Below are positions 1-8,677 of a stretch of DNA of 64,000 nt, piece by piece. The notes under the pieces are model-generated. The model did no database searches and had not been told where the DNA came from. It worked only from the letters and a program-made list of their open reading frames with translations. Every line of letters begins with the position of its first letter. Positions within the stretch are counted from its first letter, which is position 1. Both the position numbers and the translations under genes were made by a program. Origin of the DNA: CAZLQF01 sp964561545 (GTDB lineage Bacteria > Bacteroidota > Bacteroidia > CAILMK01 > CAYYUA01); NCBI GenBank assembly GCA_964561545.1, contig CAZLQF010000015.1, forward strand, positions 3,941 through 67,940, written 5' to 3'.

Positions 1-185
1 GATGGGCGAAGCTAGATTATCCGGAAAATTAAATACAAGTGATAGCGAAGCGTTTAACCAATGTTCTATCTGTAAACCTACAATGAAGCTCAATAATAGG
101 CACCCCTGGTGGAAGTTGGAAAAACTAACCGATGAAGGGCTTGCAATCAATCGACTACCAATGCCGAATCAATTTAAGCATAGCG

Positions 186-204
186 TTGACGCCAAGGGCG
201 TCAA
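186..204. terminator. Hairpin downstream of the glycosyltransferase gene
   Basis: A perfect 8-bp inverted repeat (TTGACGCC / GGCGTCAA) with a 3-base loop lies 14 bases beyond the stop of the minus-strand gene at 219. It has no good T-tract on either side, so it is only a candidate terminator. The rest of positions 1-218 shows no convincing gene on either strand. Confidence 0.3.
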
Positions 205-218
205 TTTAAAAATGCTTG

Positions 219-845
219 CTAAGAAAGGGTTCCCTTGTAGAATCCCGATTGCTTCAAATCTTCATAATTATCTATGTCGTTGAGTTCAGGCAGCAAATCG
301 TATTTTAAATCAAGGTTTTTAAGGTCTTGAAGGGTCGCCTTTAGAACATGATGGGTACTCCAGGGTTTGTTTTGAAACAATTCGGGAATCAATTGCTTCA
401 TTCCAAGCAGGTAATAACCCCCATCCTCAGCTGGTCCTAATACGATATCTTTGTGGTTTAGTGTTTCAAATGCTTGTTGCAAGATCGTTGTGCTAATATC
501 AGGGCAGTCACTGCCAATAATGACCACTTTTTGGTATTGCATAAGCTTTTCATCAAAAGCATTGGCCATTCGAGCTCCCAGTTCATCACCGGATTGAACG
601 AATTGCTGAAATCCAGCCTCACTCCATTCGTCATTTTCATCAATGTGATTGCTGTAAAAAACGGCTTTATCGCAGGGTAAAGGATTAGCTGCTTCGATGG
701 TTCGATGAACGAGGTCTTTGTAGACTTCGAGGGCTTGCTCCGGTCCAATGGTCTTGGCAAGTCTGGATTTTACGGCTCCTTTCACTGGGTTTTTAGCAAA
801 AACCATTAAAAGGTTTAATAAATTGCTGTTCCCTTTTTTAGCCAT
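219..845 (-). CDS. TIGR04282-type glycosyltransferase (DUF2064, CofC-like)
   Basis: About 208 residues with a nucleotide-diphospho-sugar transferase fold typical of the DUF2064/TIGR04282 group. Visible landmarks are the N-terminal FAKNPVKGAVKSRLA segment (residues 16-30, like the sugar-nucleotide-binding start of CofC/GlmU-type enzymes), a GSDCPD motif that fits the metal-binding acidic site, and AEDGGYYLLG. Members often sit in clusters for modified sugars, including arsenosugar clusters with ArsS, but no such partner is visible here. I chose the ATG at 845, where the family homology begins; an in-frame ATG at 929 would extend it deep into the upstream gene. The chosen start overlaps the end of the rhodanese gene by about 31 bases, so the two are probably translated from one message. 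Donor and acceptor are unknown. Confidence 0.82.
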   Translation of the reverse strand: MAKKGNSNLLNLLMVFAKNPVKGAVKSRLAKTIGPEQALEVYKDLVHRTIEAANPLPCDKAVFYSNHIDENDEWSEAGFQQFVQSGDELGARMANAFDEKLMQYQKVVIIGSDCPDISTTILQQAFETLNHKDIVLGPAEDGGYYLLGMKQLIPELFQNKPWSTHHVLKATLQDLKNLDLKYDLLPELNDIDNYEDLKQSGFYKGTLS

Positions 846-1324
846 TGTGACCATTTTTTTGAATAGGTATGAATACTGTCTGTGGGTTTGCCAGCAGTAT
901 TGTATACCGTGTAGCCTTGGTTTTTCCATTTGAAAATGCTACCATGAAGGTTGTAGACTTCCTGGAAACCAGATTCCAGTAAATCTTCGCCAACTTTTTC
1001 ACTTCGATAGCCTACGCTGCAATAAAGGACCACTGTTGCTTCGCGGGGAATATCTTTTAGTTTTTCTTTTTGACGGTTCTTGTAACCAATCCATTTGGCG
1101 TTTGGTATATGGCTGACTTGGTATTCTTCTTTAGCCCTTGAATCTAAAACATAAAGGCTGTCCGGATTTTTTTCAAGTTTTTGATACAATTCCGAGGGTT
1201 GCATCCTTGGAACGGTATTGCTGTATAAGCTTTGCAACTTTTCTTCAAAAGTTTGCTGGCTACAGGCCGAAAAAGCAAGGCCAAGTAATATGACCATTTT
1301 ATTGGTTAAGATGAAATAAGACAT
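815..1324 (-). CDS. Rhodanese-like lipoprotein
   Basis: A 169-residue protein with a lipoprotein signal ending at Cys21 (LAFSAC) and one rhodanese domain at about residues 40-140. The active-site loop CSVGYRS carries Cys102, the persulfide-forming residue of the family, so the protein may be catalytically competent in sulfur transfer or may act as a redox or binding domain outside the inner membrane. DSRAKEEYQVSHIPNA is the usual N-terminal rhodanese signature. The first ATG is kept because it supplies a lysine before the hydrophobic stretch; an internal ATG at 1297 is a possible alternative. It is the first gene of a two-gene unit with the downstream glycosyltransferase. Its substrate cannot be told from sequence. 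Confidence 0.87.
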   Translation of the reverse strand: MSYFILTNKMVILLGLAFSACSQQTFEEKLQSLYSNTVPRMQPSELYQKLEKNPDSLYVLDSRAKEEYQVSHIPNAKWIGYKNRQKEKLKDIPREATVVLYCSVGYRSEKVGEDLLESGFQEVYNLHGSIFKWKNQGYTVYNTAGKPTDSIHTYSKKWSQWLKKGTAIY

Positions 1325-1489
1325 AAGTATCGAATTTGAAGCTTGATTATTTCATGATTGTTGATCTCAGTCAATACTTAACAGGTTAGGTAAAGGTAAT
1401 TCATTTGAACTTTGTTTAACAAATAGTGATAAAAATTGATCCAATAATTGATGACGGAAGATAAGAGGAGGTGTTGTTTATTGAAAAAG

Positions 1490-1573
1490 TGCCCGGGGCG
1501 GGACTCGAACCCGCACAGCCTTACGGCCACATGGCCCTCAACCATGCGCGTCTACCAATTCCGCCACCCGGGC
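1490..1573 (-). tRNA. tRNA-Leu (anticodon GAG)
   Basis: The minus strand folds into a complete class II tRNA: a 7-bp acceptor stem (GCCCGGG / CCCGGGC), anticodon stem CATGG/CCATG around the loop TTGAGGG, a long variable arm and a GGTTCGAGTCC T-arm. The anticodon GAG reads CUC/CUU leucine codons. CCA is not encoded. It lies just downstream of tRNA-Arg on the same strand, so the pair is probably co-transcribed. Confidence 0.97.
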
Positions 1574-1585
1574 AATTGAGGGTGG

Positions 1586-1659
1586 TGATCCCGGCAGGAT
1601 TCGAACCTGCGGCCTACAGCTTAGAAGGCTGTTGCTCTATCCAACTGAGCTACGGGACC
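1586..1659 (-). tRNA. tRNA-Arg (anticodon TCT)
   Basis: A complete cloverleaf on the minus strand: acceptor GGTCCCG/CGGGATC with one G-T wobble, D-arm, anticodon stem ACAGC/GCTGT around the loop CTTCTAA, and a standard T-arm. The anticodon TCT reads AGA/AGG. A CCA follows the discriminator A, so the 3' end may be encoded out to 1583. A decayed partial copy lies about 125 bases upstream. Confidence 0.97.
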
Positions 1660-1783
1660 AGCATGCATTTATTTAACTACTTTTTTTTAAAGAACAATTA
1701 AAAATTTTTTGATCCCATGAGGACTTAAATAATGGCGAATTATAACTTGTCATCATTCAATCAATTGAGCCTAAAATTTTACT

Positions 1784-1839
1784 GAACCTGTGGCCTTCTA
1801 CCAGCCGGCTGTTGCTTTATCGGGTTTAGCTATCGTACC
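1784..1839 (-). pseudogene. Decayed tRNA-Arg copy
   Basis: This stretch aligns with the intact tRNA-Arg over most of the molecule. Shared blocks on the + strand include GAACCTG, GGCCT, GGCTGTTGCT, TATC, AGCTA and a final ACC, in the same order and near-equal spacing. The anticodon loop is lost, with CAGCC abutting GGCTG, and the D-arm and acceptor bases no longer pair. It cannot be a functional tRNA. The most likely origin is an old tandem duplication of the arginine tRNA. Confidence 0.6.
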
Positions 1840-2131
1840 TTATTATTTAAAGAGCGATGTAATGCTTTTAATTAAGCAATTAGCTAAAAATGCAACCTTC
1901 ATTAAAACAGGTGCAAAATTAGAAAAATTCTTTTACTTATTAGGGTGATCTACCAGTTGTTGTTGCCTTTAAGTTGGTCAGGCTTACGTTAACAAAACTT
2001 TGGCCTTGTTATTAAATGAGGAGTTTATATTAGGGTGAGTTATTGTAATAGGCATAAGATGCTTTAGCAGAGCCGAAGGTATTGCCCTATGATAATTTAG
2101 CGCTTAAGCCCAGCCAATAATTGTTAGTTGG
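1840..2131. other. Gene-free stretch between the tRNA relic and the racemase gene
   Basis: No open frame with coding character is seen on either strand. The block TTAGGGTGA occurs twice, about 88 bases apart. The right end is the downstream flank of the racemase gene. Confidence 0.5.
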
Positions 2132-3202
2132 CTACTCAACCCTTTTCTCAATGTAATCGGAGTTTAAAATGCTCAAGGCGCCCATGTATTCCATTTCAAA
2201 AGTAATGAGGTCACCCACTTCGTAGTTCATTTGGTTTTCGCCCAGTTCAACCACTAACATATCAGAGCTGGATGCAATTACGGTGAGTCGATTGTCCTTG
2301 GGTTTAAGGAATTTTGGATCTATGTCCAGTAAGCCAATGTCGATGATGGCTCGGAAGTGTTTTTTGCCGTAGTCCTCTTCGTTGATCTCATGAGTTTCTC
2401 CAGATGGGTCTTCTCCCAATTCTCCTTCTGGCACTATGGGTTTTTCGGACAATTCAATAATTTCTGTAAACAACTCAAAAACATCGGTCTCCATATTTTC
2501 TATGGGCTCTTCCGTAATCAGGTTGTTGCCAAAATAAAGCGTCTCACCAACCCGAAAGTGATTGATGGCTCTTGGAAGCTGGTTTCTTAACAACAAAGGG
2601 ATGGTCACTGAGGCTCCACCTGATATCCAGGGAATTTTTCTGTTGAATTTAAGCTCTATTAGTTGTTTGTATAGGCTCAACTGAACAAGCTTATCGGTGG
2701 AGGGCATCACGCCATGAAGGCAATTAAGATTTGTTCCCAATCCCACTACTGCGATGCCGGGTAATTGGAAAATACTGGAGTAAAAATCAAGGAGGTGCTC
2801 CCCCAAAACGCCTTCCCGAAGGTCTCCCATTTCGATCATGATAAGAACTTTGTGCAGCTTGTTTTGCCTTACAGCTTCCTCGGAAAGCATTTTAATGGTT
2901 GAGTATTCTGTATTGAGGCTTACATCCGCACATTCAATAATATCGGGAATGCTGCGCTTAGGCGGTGGTTTAATGTAAACGGTCTGAACTTTCGGATTGT
3001 ATTCTTTAACCTTTTGCAGATTACTCACCCTGGAGTCGTGAACCTCTCCAGATCCCAAATTAATGACCTCTTTCAGAAAGTCTTCATTACCACAAAGGAG
3101 TTTGGTAACAATTCCATACTCGATGTCGCGATCTTTAAAAAGCGATTTTAAATAATGGTAGTTATAATGTAGTTTATCCCTGTATAGCTTTAAAAAGGCC
3201 AT
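2132..3202 (-). CDS. PLP-dependent amino acid racemase family protein (COG3457-like)
   Basis: A 356-residue alanine-racemase-fold enzyme of the ornithine-racemase/YhfX group. Lys34 in GIVTKLLCGN fits the lysine that forms the internal aldimine with pyridoxal phosphate, and RVGETLYFG is the conserved barrel-end motif of this group. An N-terminal TIM-barrel (about 5-235) is followed by a shorter beta domain (about 280-350). An acidic segment near residues 255-285, rich in Glu and Asp, links the two and seems lineage-specific. The substrate cannot be predicted; ornithine and other basic amino acids are known for relatives. It starts 6 bases after the GNAT gene ends, so the two form an operon. 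Confidence 0.82.
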   Translation of the reverse strand: MAFLKLYRDKLHYNYHYLKSLFKDRDIEYGIVTKLLCGNEDFLKEVINLGSGEVHDSRVSNLQKVKEYNPKVQTVYIKPPPKRSIPDIIECADVSLNTEYSTIKMLSEEAVRQNKLHKVLIMIEMGDLREGVLGEHLLDFYSSIFQLPGIAVVGLGTNLNCLHGVMPSTDKLVQLSLYKQLIELKFNRKIPWISGGASVTIPLLLRNQLPRAINHFRVGETLYFGNNLITEEPIENMETDVFELFTEIIELSEKPIVPEGELGEDPSGETHEINEEDYGKKHFRAIIDIGLLDIDPKFLKPKDNRLTVIASSSDMLVVELGENQMNYEVGDLITFEMEYMGALSILNSDYIEKRVE

Positions 3203-3208
3203 TTAAAC

Positions 3209-3652
3209 TTATTTATCCAACCTGTATTCCAAATATTTATTGGTAAATCCAGCTTTTTCATACAATTGACGGGCTGGATTGTCTGGTTCTACATGCAGGG
3301 CTATACCGCCAAATGTTACGTCAGAAGCCTTTTGGAGGAGGTCTTTACCCAATCCTTTGCCTCTCATGGATCCATCCACTGCTATGTACACCAAGTAATT
3401 TTCAGGATGGTAACCTTCCATATGCGTTAAATTCATGACAACAGCTCCTACGATTGCCTCCCGATTGCTGGCAGTAATAACGTAACCACCTTTATTTGGT
3501 TCGCTGCTTAAAGCGTAATCAATGGCAGAGGCAATGGAATAACGGTCATCACGGTATTGGTCCAGGTGATTGTGTAGGAACTCTACCAACTCCTCTTGGT
3601 AGAAATGCTCCTGATGGTCAGGTGTAAAAACCTCTATTTGAGTGTCACTCAT
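3209..3652 (-). CDS. GNAT family N-acetyltransferase
   Basis: A 147-residue single-domain acetyltransferase. The acetyl-CoA pyrophosphate-binding loop is visible as RGKGLGKDLL, preceded by the beta-4 strand YLVYIAVDGS and followed by the C-terminal NPARQLYEKAGF motif. Members transfer an acetyl group from acetyl-CoA to an amine; the acceptor here is unknown. Being first in an operon with a PLP racemase suggests an amino acid or amino acid derivative as substrate, which is inference only. Confidence 0.87.
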   Translation of the reverse strand: MSDTQIEVFTPDHQEHFYQEELVEFLHNHLDQYRDDRYSIASAIDYALSSEPNKGGYVITASNREAIVGAVVMNLTHMEGYHPENYLVYIAVDGSMRGKGLGKDLLQKASDVTFGGIALHVEPDNPARQLYEKAGFTNKYLEYRLDK

Positions 3653-3947
3653 GTTGCTCTTATTTTTACAGAACTAATAATTGTCCAAGTTTTGAATGTG
3701 TTTAAATTAAAATTATTAAAACCAAAGTTTAAAGCTCAAAATCCAGCGAATGGTACTTGTTTTCTATCATATCCAGGATATTTAGGTAGTTGCTTACAAA
3801 TAAACCCCTTTTACCAAACATATATAAGCTTTCTGTTAAATGATAAGGCTTGTTAAATTCCATTGCTGTCTGGAGTTTAAAGTTATAGTCGGGATCTTGA
3901 AGTTTGGGCTTAAGTTGCTACATTGCTAATAATCATTACATTAGGAA

Positions 3948-5573
3948 CTATTTACTACTATTTGTTCCTGCCATAATATTGGTTAAAATTACAAAAATTA
4001 AGGCAGATGCTGCGATACCGTATATATTAGCATCGAGGTCAAATGGCATTTTGAAAATGACCCCTGCAAAGTCGAGATCAATAATCCGCTCATGTGCAAT
4101 GGTAGATTTAAGGGTGGAATAAAGCTCGCCTTCTTCCATTCCTGTCAGGTTTTGTTTGGCAATATCTGGAAAAATGGATTGAAGCTTTTCTGCTTTTTGC
4201 ATCAACACATCACGCGAATCTCCTTGGTTGATCAGCAATTTGTTCGTTTGGAATAGCAATGTTGTGATACCGCCTACGAACATGGAAGCTATTGCGGCTG
4301 TAGGACTTCTTGTTTTCCCATACAACCCACCTAACAATGGTACCAGTAGCCCTGAAACCATAAAGGCGTAAGAATAGAGCATCAAATTAAGGACTTGCTC
4401 CATTGTACTTGCCAGGAATAATGCGCCGGAGCCAATGATAAGCGTTGTTAGCTGGGAAAAACGCAGAAAGCTATTGCTATCGGGATTTACGGGTTTAAAA
4501 TAGCCTACAATGTCCGATACAAAATTGCCGGAAGAGGCCATCAAGCAACTATCTGCTGTCGACAATATTGCAGAGAAGTAGGCGGCCATCATAATACCCA
4601 GTAACCCCACTGGCAGGACGGTGCTCAAGAGCATAGGCAGTCCTGTCTCTGGGTCAGCTTGTGCAGCGTTGGCTATCCCCATATGATCGAACATTCCCTG
4701 GTCAGCTGCTACCCGCGCCAACAAGCCAAGGCTTACCCCCATGAAAGCCATAATGGGGTATTCGAAAAGGCCTGCCAAGTACCAGGCACGTTTGGCTTGT
4801 TGGGTGCTTCTACAGGCATAAATTCTTTGGTATAGCGTCATGCCCACAAACCAAATGGGAATAATCGTTACAGCCCAGTTCACTAAACGCTGCCACGCAA
4901 TATTGCTCATTGAGAGAAAACCGGGTTGAATATATTGCTGAATGGCTTCCCAACCGCCCACTTGGTAATAAGCCACTGGTATGCCAATAAATACCAAACC
5001 GATCATTAAAATGGCCCACTGAATGGTATCTGTATAAATGACGGCTTTAAGCCCACCCATGACGGTATAAAGCACAGCAATAACGCCCATGATCAAAAGG
5101 GCCATTTCCAAGCTCAAGCCTACAAAAGCGCCATTGGCCAATTTAGCTCCGGCAAGTATCTGGGAGCTTGTGAAACCTGCATAGCCTATGGCAGAGATTA
5201 AACCAGCTACCAATGCTACTTTTGGGCTGTAGTAGTAGCCGAAGATCTGTGGAAAGGTCATGAATTTTGCAAAGGCTGGATTGTCCTTAACTTTAGGAAT
5301 TAAAACCACCGCAGTGAGCCAGGCCCCGATCAGACCCGTGAAAAGCATCCAGGATCCGGCTATACCCATCGTAAATCCAAGGCCTCCTAAACCGATGGAA
5401 AAGCCACCCCCAACATCGGTAGCTACTACCGAAAGGCCAATGTGTAAACTTCCCATTTTTCGCCCCCCCACATAATAATCATCTCCGCCTTTATTGGTAC
5501 GCAAAAAGTAATAGCCAAAAGAGAGCATGAGGATTATATAAATAACGAATATGCCAATATCAACGCCATGCAT
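3948..5573 (-). CDS. Sodium/solute symporter (SSS family)
   Basis: A 541-residue inner-membrane protein with about 13-14 hydrophobic segments and the SSS-family layout of a LeuT-type fold. Recognisable landmarks are DYYVGGRKMG after TM1, the glycine-rich VVATDVGGGFSIGLGGLG in TM2, GGLKAVIYTDTIQ in TM6, and AAYFSAILSTADSCLMASSG in TM9, where serine and threonine residues contribute to the sodium site in relatives. It should couple sodium entry to uptake of an organic solute. The substrate is not evident, and the gene stands alone. A hydrophilic insert (about 450-500) before the last TM segment is longer than in proline or glucose carriers. Confidence 0.88.
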   Translation of the reverse strand: MHGVDIGIFVIYIILMLSFGYYFLRTNKGGDDYYVGGRKMGSLHIGLSVVATDVGGGFSIGLGGLGFTMGIAGSWMLFTGLIGAWLTAVVLIPKVKDNPAFAKFMTFPQIFGYYYSPKVALVAGLISAIGYAGFTSSQILAGAKLANGAFVGLSLEMALLIMGVIAVLYTVMGGLKAVIYTDTIQWAILMIGLVFIGIPVAYYQVGGWEAIQQYIQPGFLSMSNIAWQRLVNWAVTIIPIWFVGMTLYQRIYACRSTQQAKRAWYLAGLFEYPIMAFMGVSLGLLARVAADQGMFDHMGIANAAQADPETGLPMLLSTVLPVGLLGIMMAAYFSAILSTADSCLMASSGNFVSDIVGYFKPVNPDSNSFLRFSQLTTLIIGSGALFLASTMEQVLNLMLYSYAFMVSGLLVPLLGGLYGKTRSPTAAIASMFVGGITTLLFQTNKLLINQGDSRDVLMQKAEKLQSIFPDIAKQNLTGMEEGELYSTLKSTIAHERIIDLDFAGVIFKMPFDLDANIYGIAASALIFVILTNIMAGTNSSK

Positions 5574-5731
5574 AAGGGTGGGTATAAGTTGAATACAATT
5601 TTAACGTTGCCCTCGCAACTTAATAACAAAGGCTAAAAATAATACCATAGGAATAACTTATAATGCAGTTCTTAACCCTGGTTTTTAACTGCCAACATCC
5701 ATTTAAACAATTTTATTACCACTTATTAATG

Positions 5732-6526
5732 TCAATTCAATACATAATCCAGCCATTTGCTGTAGGATTCAAATTCGATCAGGTTATTATGTTGACCGTT
5801 TTCTATGGTTTGTAATTCGGCCCTTGCTCCGATTTTTCTTTTAAGTTTTTTTGCAGATTCCAAGGGCACCACTTCATCCTCTGTACCATGCACCATGTAA
5901 ACTTTTGCATTGGATTTCTGTAGCCATTTGTCATTTCTGAAGGGGTATTTTAGTAGTAGTTGGTGGGGCATGTATTTAAAATGGTGCCTTGCCAAGTCAT
6001 AAAAATTGTTATAAGAAGTTTCCAGCATTACGGTATCAAGATTATGTTTAAAGGTAACATAGGAGGCCGGGCCGGTTCCGAATGACCTTCCGTAGGGGAT
6101 AATCTGCAAATCAGGAAAGTTTTGCCTGATGTAGTTGTAAACCGTTTCACTGTCTTTTAGGATCTTTAGGTAATTAACCTTACCGGTACTTTTGCCAAAA
6201 CCGCGGTAATCCCATATAAAAATGTGGTAATTGCGTTCAATGAAGGGATAGGCTGCATCACCCCAGGATACCAAACTGCCGGCATTACCATGAAAAAAAA
6301 GGATGACCCCTTTGGGCTGGGGGGCATAAAAGTGAAGGGCATTCAACTTTTGTCCATCATGGGTTTTGATGAAATGTTCCCTGAAACGGCCCGAAAAATC
6401 AAATTCATAATCTTCAGGAAGCTTATTGGGATGGAAGATCAGGGTATCTTGCACTAAATAAAAGATGGTAACTATAATTCCATAAATTCCTAAAAGGCTT
6501 ATTATTATAATAGTGACGGTTTTCAT
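5732..6526 (-). CDS. Membrane-anchored alpha/beta hydrolase (ABHD13/YqkD-like)
   Basis: A 264-residue serine hydrolase with one N-terminal transmembrane helix (about 4-23). The oxyanion-hole motif is HGNAG, the nucleophile is Ser148 in GRSFG, the acid is the Asp in GTEDEVVP and the catalytic His lies in NGQHNNL. The anchor places the catalytic domain at the membrane, most likely on the periplasmic side. Relatives are annotated as Bem46/ABHD13-type hydrolases with poorly known ester or thioester substrates. It is a single gene with its own upstream gap. Confidence 0.87.
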   Translation of the reverse strand: MKTVTIIIISLLGIYGIIVTIFYLVQDTLIFHPNKLPEDYEFDFSGRFREHFIKTHDGQKLNALHFYAPQPKGVILFFHGNAGSLVSWGDAAYPFIERNYHIFIWDYRGFGKSTGKVNYLKILKDSETVYNYIRQNFPDLQIIPYGRSFGTGPASYVTFKHNLDTVMLETSYNNFYDLARHHFKYMPHQLLLKYPFRNDKWLQKSNAKVYMVHGTEDEVVPLESAKKLKRKIGARAELQTIENGQHNNLIEFESYSKWLDYVLN

Positions 6527-6820
6527 GGGCTAAATGCTTAGTTTTAAAATTACTGCTAATAGCCATATACTGCTAATTTGGTTGATTAATAAAAATTGTA
6601 CCTTCACTTGCCTTTAGTATTTATGTAATACACCTGGAACATCATAGAAATACAATTTTTGAAATTTTAAAGCCAAAAGCCTAAAGCAAAACCCAATCCA
6701 CGGATAAGTTAAAAGTACTTTTATAATAAGGTTGTTCTTCATCGTTCATTGGTTTGCAAGGGGTCTTTTGCTTTGTTATCAACAGCAAAAAGCTTCGGTA
6801 TACCCTGTTGCTTAACTTAA

Positions 6821-6943
6821 TTAGCATCCTTTGTTCCCAAATTTCTGAAAAATATATCGTTCTAAGTGATTAAAACTTGTATAGCCTCTATTACTCAATA
6901 CCAAAAAGCTGCCCTGTTCGTTAAAATTTTTAGAATTGTTCAT
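6821..6943 (-). CDS. Possible 40-residue small protein or gene fragment
   Basis: An ATG-initiated frame of 40 codons with a plausible soluble composition; residues 12-33 include SFLVLSNRGYTSFNHLERYI. The downstream minus-strand sequence also reads without obvious noise in another frame. This could be a small gene, a fragment of a decayed larger gene, or chance. No family is recognised. Confidence 0.2.
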   Translation of the reverse strand: MNNSKNFNEQGSFLVLSNRGYTSFNHLERYIFQKFGNKGC

Positions 6944-7342
6944 TGTAGATATTTATTTTGTTCTATCGCTAATTTAGCGATCTAAAGCCGGGGATTGCTC
7001 TATGGCTTTATTTCTTATGGGGGATAATACTGATATTGATCATATTTTATTTATGCCAAATTCATCATAATTGCATTTCCTATTGTAGAGGGGCACGGTT
7101 AATGTTCAAATGCTATTAAAAAATTTGGATAGCTTAAATAATTTTAACTAAGTCCTGCTATGCTTTAATGGAATTTTTGCCGGAATAAAAGCTGATAACA
7201 ACTCAACAGTTAAGGTCAGAACTGCTAAGTCCTGATCACCAATTAGAGCAGGTTTTGGTAAGTAAACTTTAGGATTGGGATGGAAAAATACCATAAACAC
7301 GGTATTGCTTGGGATTACAGATGCCCATACGTTTGCAGTGTA

Positions 7343-7361
7343 ATTTAGATTTAGTCTAAAT
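7343..7361. promoter_or_regulatory. Palindromic candidate operator before the iron-uptake locus
   Basis: The 19-base sequence ATTTAGATTTAGTCTAAAT is a near-perfect palindrome with arms ATTTAGA/TCTAAAT. It is centred about 103 bases before the ATG of the DUF4856 gene. Dyads of this kind bind dimeric metalloregulators of the Fur or DtxR type, and the genes behind it look iron-related. Which regulator binds cannot be told from the window. Confidence 0.45.
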
Positions 7362-7454
7362 AAAACAAATTGTAGAACCAAAACCTAAAAAGGGCAGGTA
7401 AGCCCAAAAAACTGGCGAAGGCTTACCCACCCAAGGGAGTAAAACATCAAATTT

Positions 7455-8552
7455 ATGAAAAAACTTAGTTTAACCCTTATTGCACTCTTATCATTTGGAA
7501 TCTTACTCACCTCCTGCAGCAAGGACGATGACGAGAACGGAGATTCCAACAATGGAAACGGTAACAACAACAATCAACTGCAAGTCCCTGATACTTATAA
7601 CTGGAGTGATGCAGATTATTCCGGCCAAACGGCCCGCATCGAGTTGCTACAAAAGCTATCCAGCGAAATTGGCAAAGCCGATGAAGGAGAGGCTGTTAGC
7701 GAGCAGGCATTGATCAACATTTTTGAAAACAATGACGTTATCAGTGCCGACAAGGATTTGGCTGCCAAGACCTACGAGCAGGACCTGCAAAAGTTCTACG
7801 ACTGGTTTAAAAAGCTCGACAGCGTCACCAATAATCCAAACTCCGGAGACACGGTGATCGATGGCCGGCACTACACCCCCCAAGGCATTGAAATCCAGCA
7901 AATGGTAGAAAAAGGCCTGATGGGTGCTTGCTTTTACTACCAGGCCACTTCTGTCTACTTGAATGAACTGGAACTCGACAACAACGAGAACCCACAATCC
8001 GGCAATGAAGCAACCGACATGGAGCATCACTTCGATGAAGCGTTTGGTTACCTTGGCGTTCCTAAAGACTTCCTGAGTAATGACCAGGATGAGGTAGACG
8101 GGGAATATGTGAACTCAAGCTGGTTCTGGGGCCATTACATCCGCAGCCGGAACCCTGAACTGCAGATCAAGGAAGACATCTTCAATGCTTTCCTCAAAGG
8201 CAGGGCTGCCATTACCCAGCAAAGACCAACAAAACGGGATGAAGCGGTTCAAACCATTAAGCAAAAATGGGAATTACTTGTTGCCGCCAATGTAGCCCAT
8301 TACATCAATTCATCCATTAGTGATATTGAAGACAATGCCATGGGCGATAAATGGCACCACTGGTCAGAAGCCAAAGCATTCTTGATGAGCTTAAAGTACA
8401 ATGTTGACAAAAAGATCAGTAACAGTCAATGGGAGGAAATTGACAACCTCTTAAAGGAAACACCCAAACAAGTTTCCAAAAGCGACCTGGAACAAGCCAA
8501 TACCAAGTTGGATGAGGTGTATGACTTCCCAACGAATATCACCAATTTTTAA
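7455..8552 (+). CDS. DUF4856 family lipoprotein
   Basis: A 365-residue protein with a lipoprotein signal (lipobox LLTSC, Cys21) and an Asp/Asn/Gly-rich linker (about 23-42), then a mostly helical DUF4856 domain to the end. Landmarks are TDMEHHFDEAFGYLGVP and HHWSEAKAFLMSLKYN, the latter near the C-terminus. The histidine- and acid-rich helices would suit metal binding, but no function is established. It is the first gene of a row with an imelysin-like lipoprotein, a VKGC-like membrane protein and a FecA-like receptor, which argues for a surface or periplasmic role in iron handling. Its codons are visibly more GC-rich than those of the imelysin gene next door, which may mean high expression or a different origin. 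Confidence 0.85.
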   Translation: MKKLSLTLIALLSFGILLTSCSKDDDENGDSNNGNGNNNNQLQVPDTYNWSDADYSGQTARIELLQKLSSEIGKADEGEAVSEQALINIFENNDVISADKDLAAKTYEQDLQKFYDWFKKLDSVTNNPNSGDTVIDGRHYTPQGIEIQQMVEKGLMGACFYYQATSVYLNELELDNNENPQSGNEATDMEHHFDEAFGYLGVPKDFLSNDQDEVDGEYVNSSWFWGHYIRSRNPELQIKEDIFNAFLKGRAAITQQRPTKRDEAVQTIKQKWELLVAANVAHYINSSISDIEDNAMGDKWHHWSEAKAFLMSLKYNVDKKISNSQWEEIDNLLKETPKQVSKSDLEQANTKLDEVYDFPTNITNF

Positions 8553-8677
8553 AAATGGGGCGATCTATAGTTCTATTGCTTAGCGCGGGTTTATTTTCGG
8601 CTTTGGGTAGCCGGAAGTTTAAGGCTAGAAATAAAGCGGAAATAAGGTGTAAATTAAACTGAAATAATACAAATAGG

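Larger units (their letters stand above)
6527..7454. other. Long gap upstream of the DUF4856-imelysin locus
   Basis: The 928 bases between a minus-strand and a plus-strand gene contain no normal-sized gene. They hold a 40-codon minus-strand reading frame (6821-6943), a palindrome at 7343-7361 that is probably an operator, and a short inverted repeat AATACC/GGTATT near 7290-7310. The size suggests either a regulatory region or decayed sequence. Confidence 0.55.

Noticed and set aside
2..283. A 93-codon plus-strand frame at the left edge
   Set aside because: It overlaps the well-supported glycosyltransferase gene on the other strand, contains the hairpin at 186-204, and has no recognisable family features.
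1490..1839. tRNA cluster as an integration site of a mobile element
   Set aside because: No integrase gene, direct repeat of a tRNA 3' end or foreign gene block is seen nearby; the second copy looks like a decayed duplicate.
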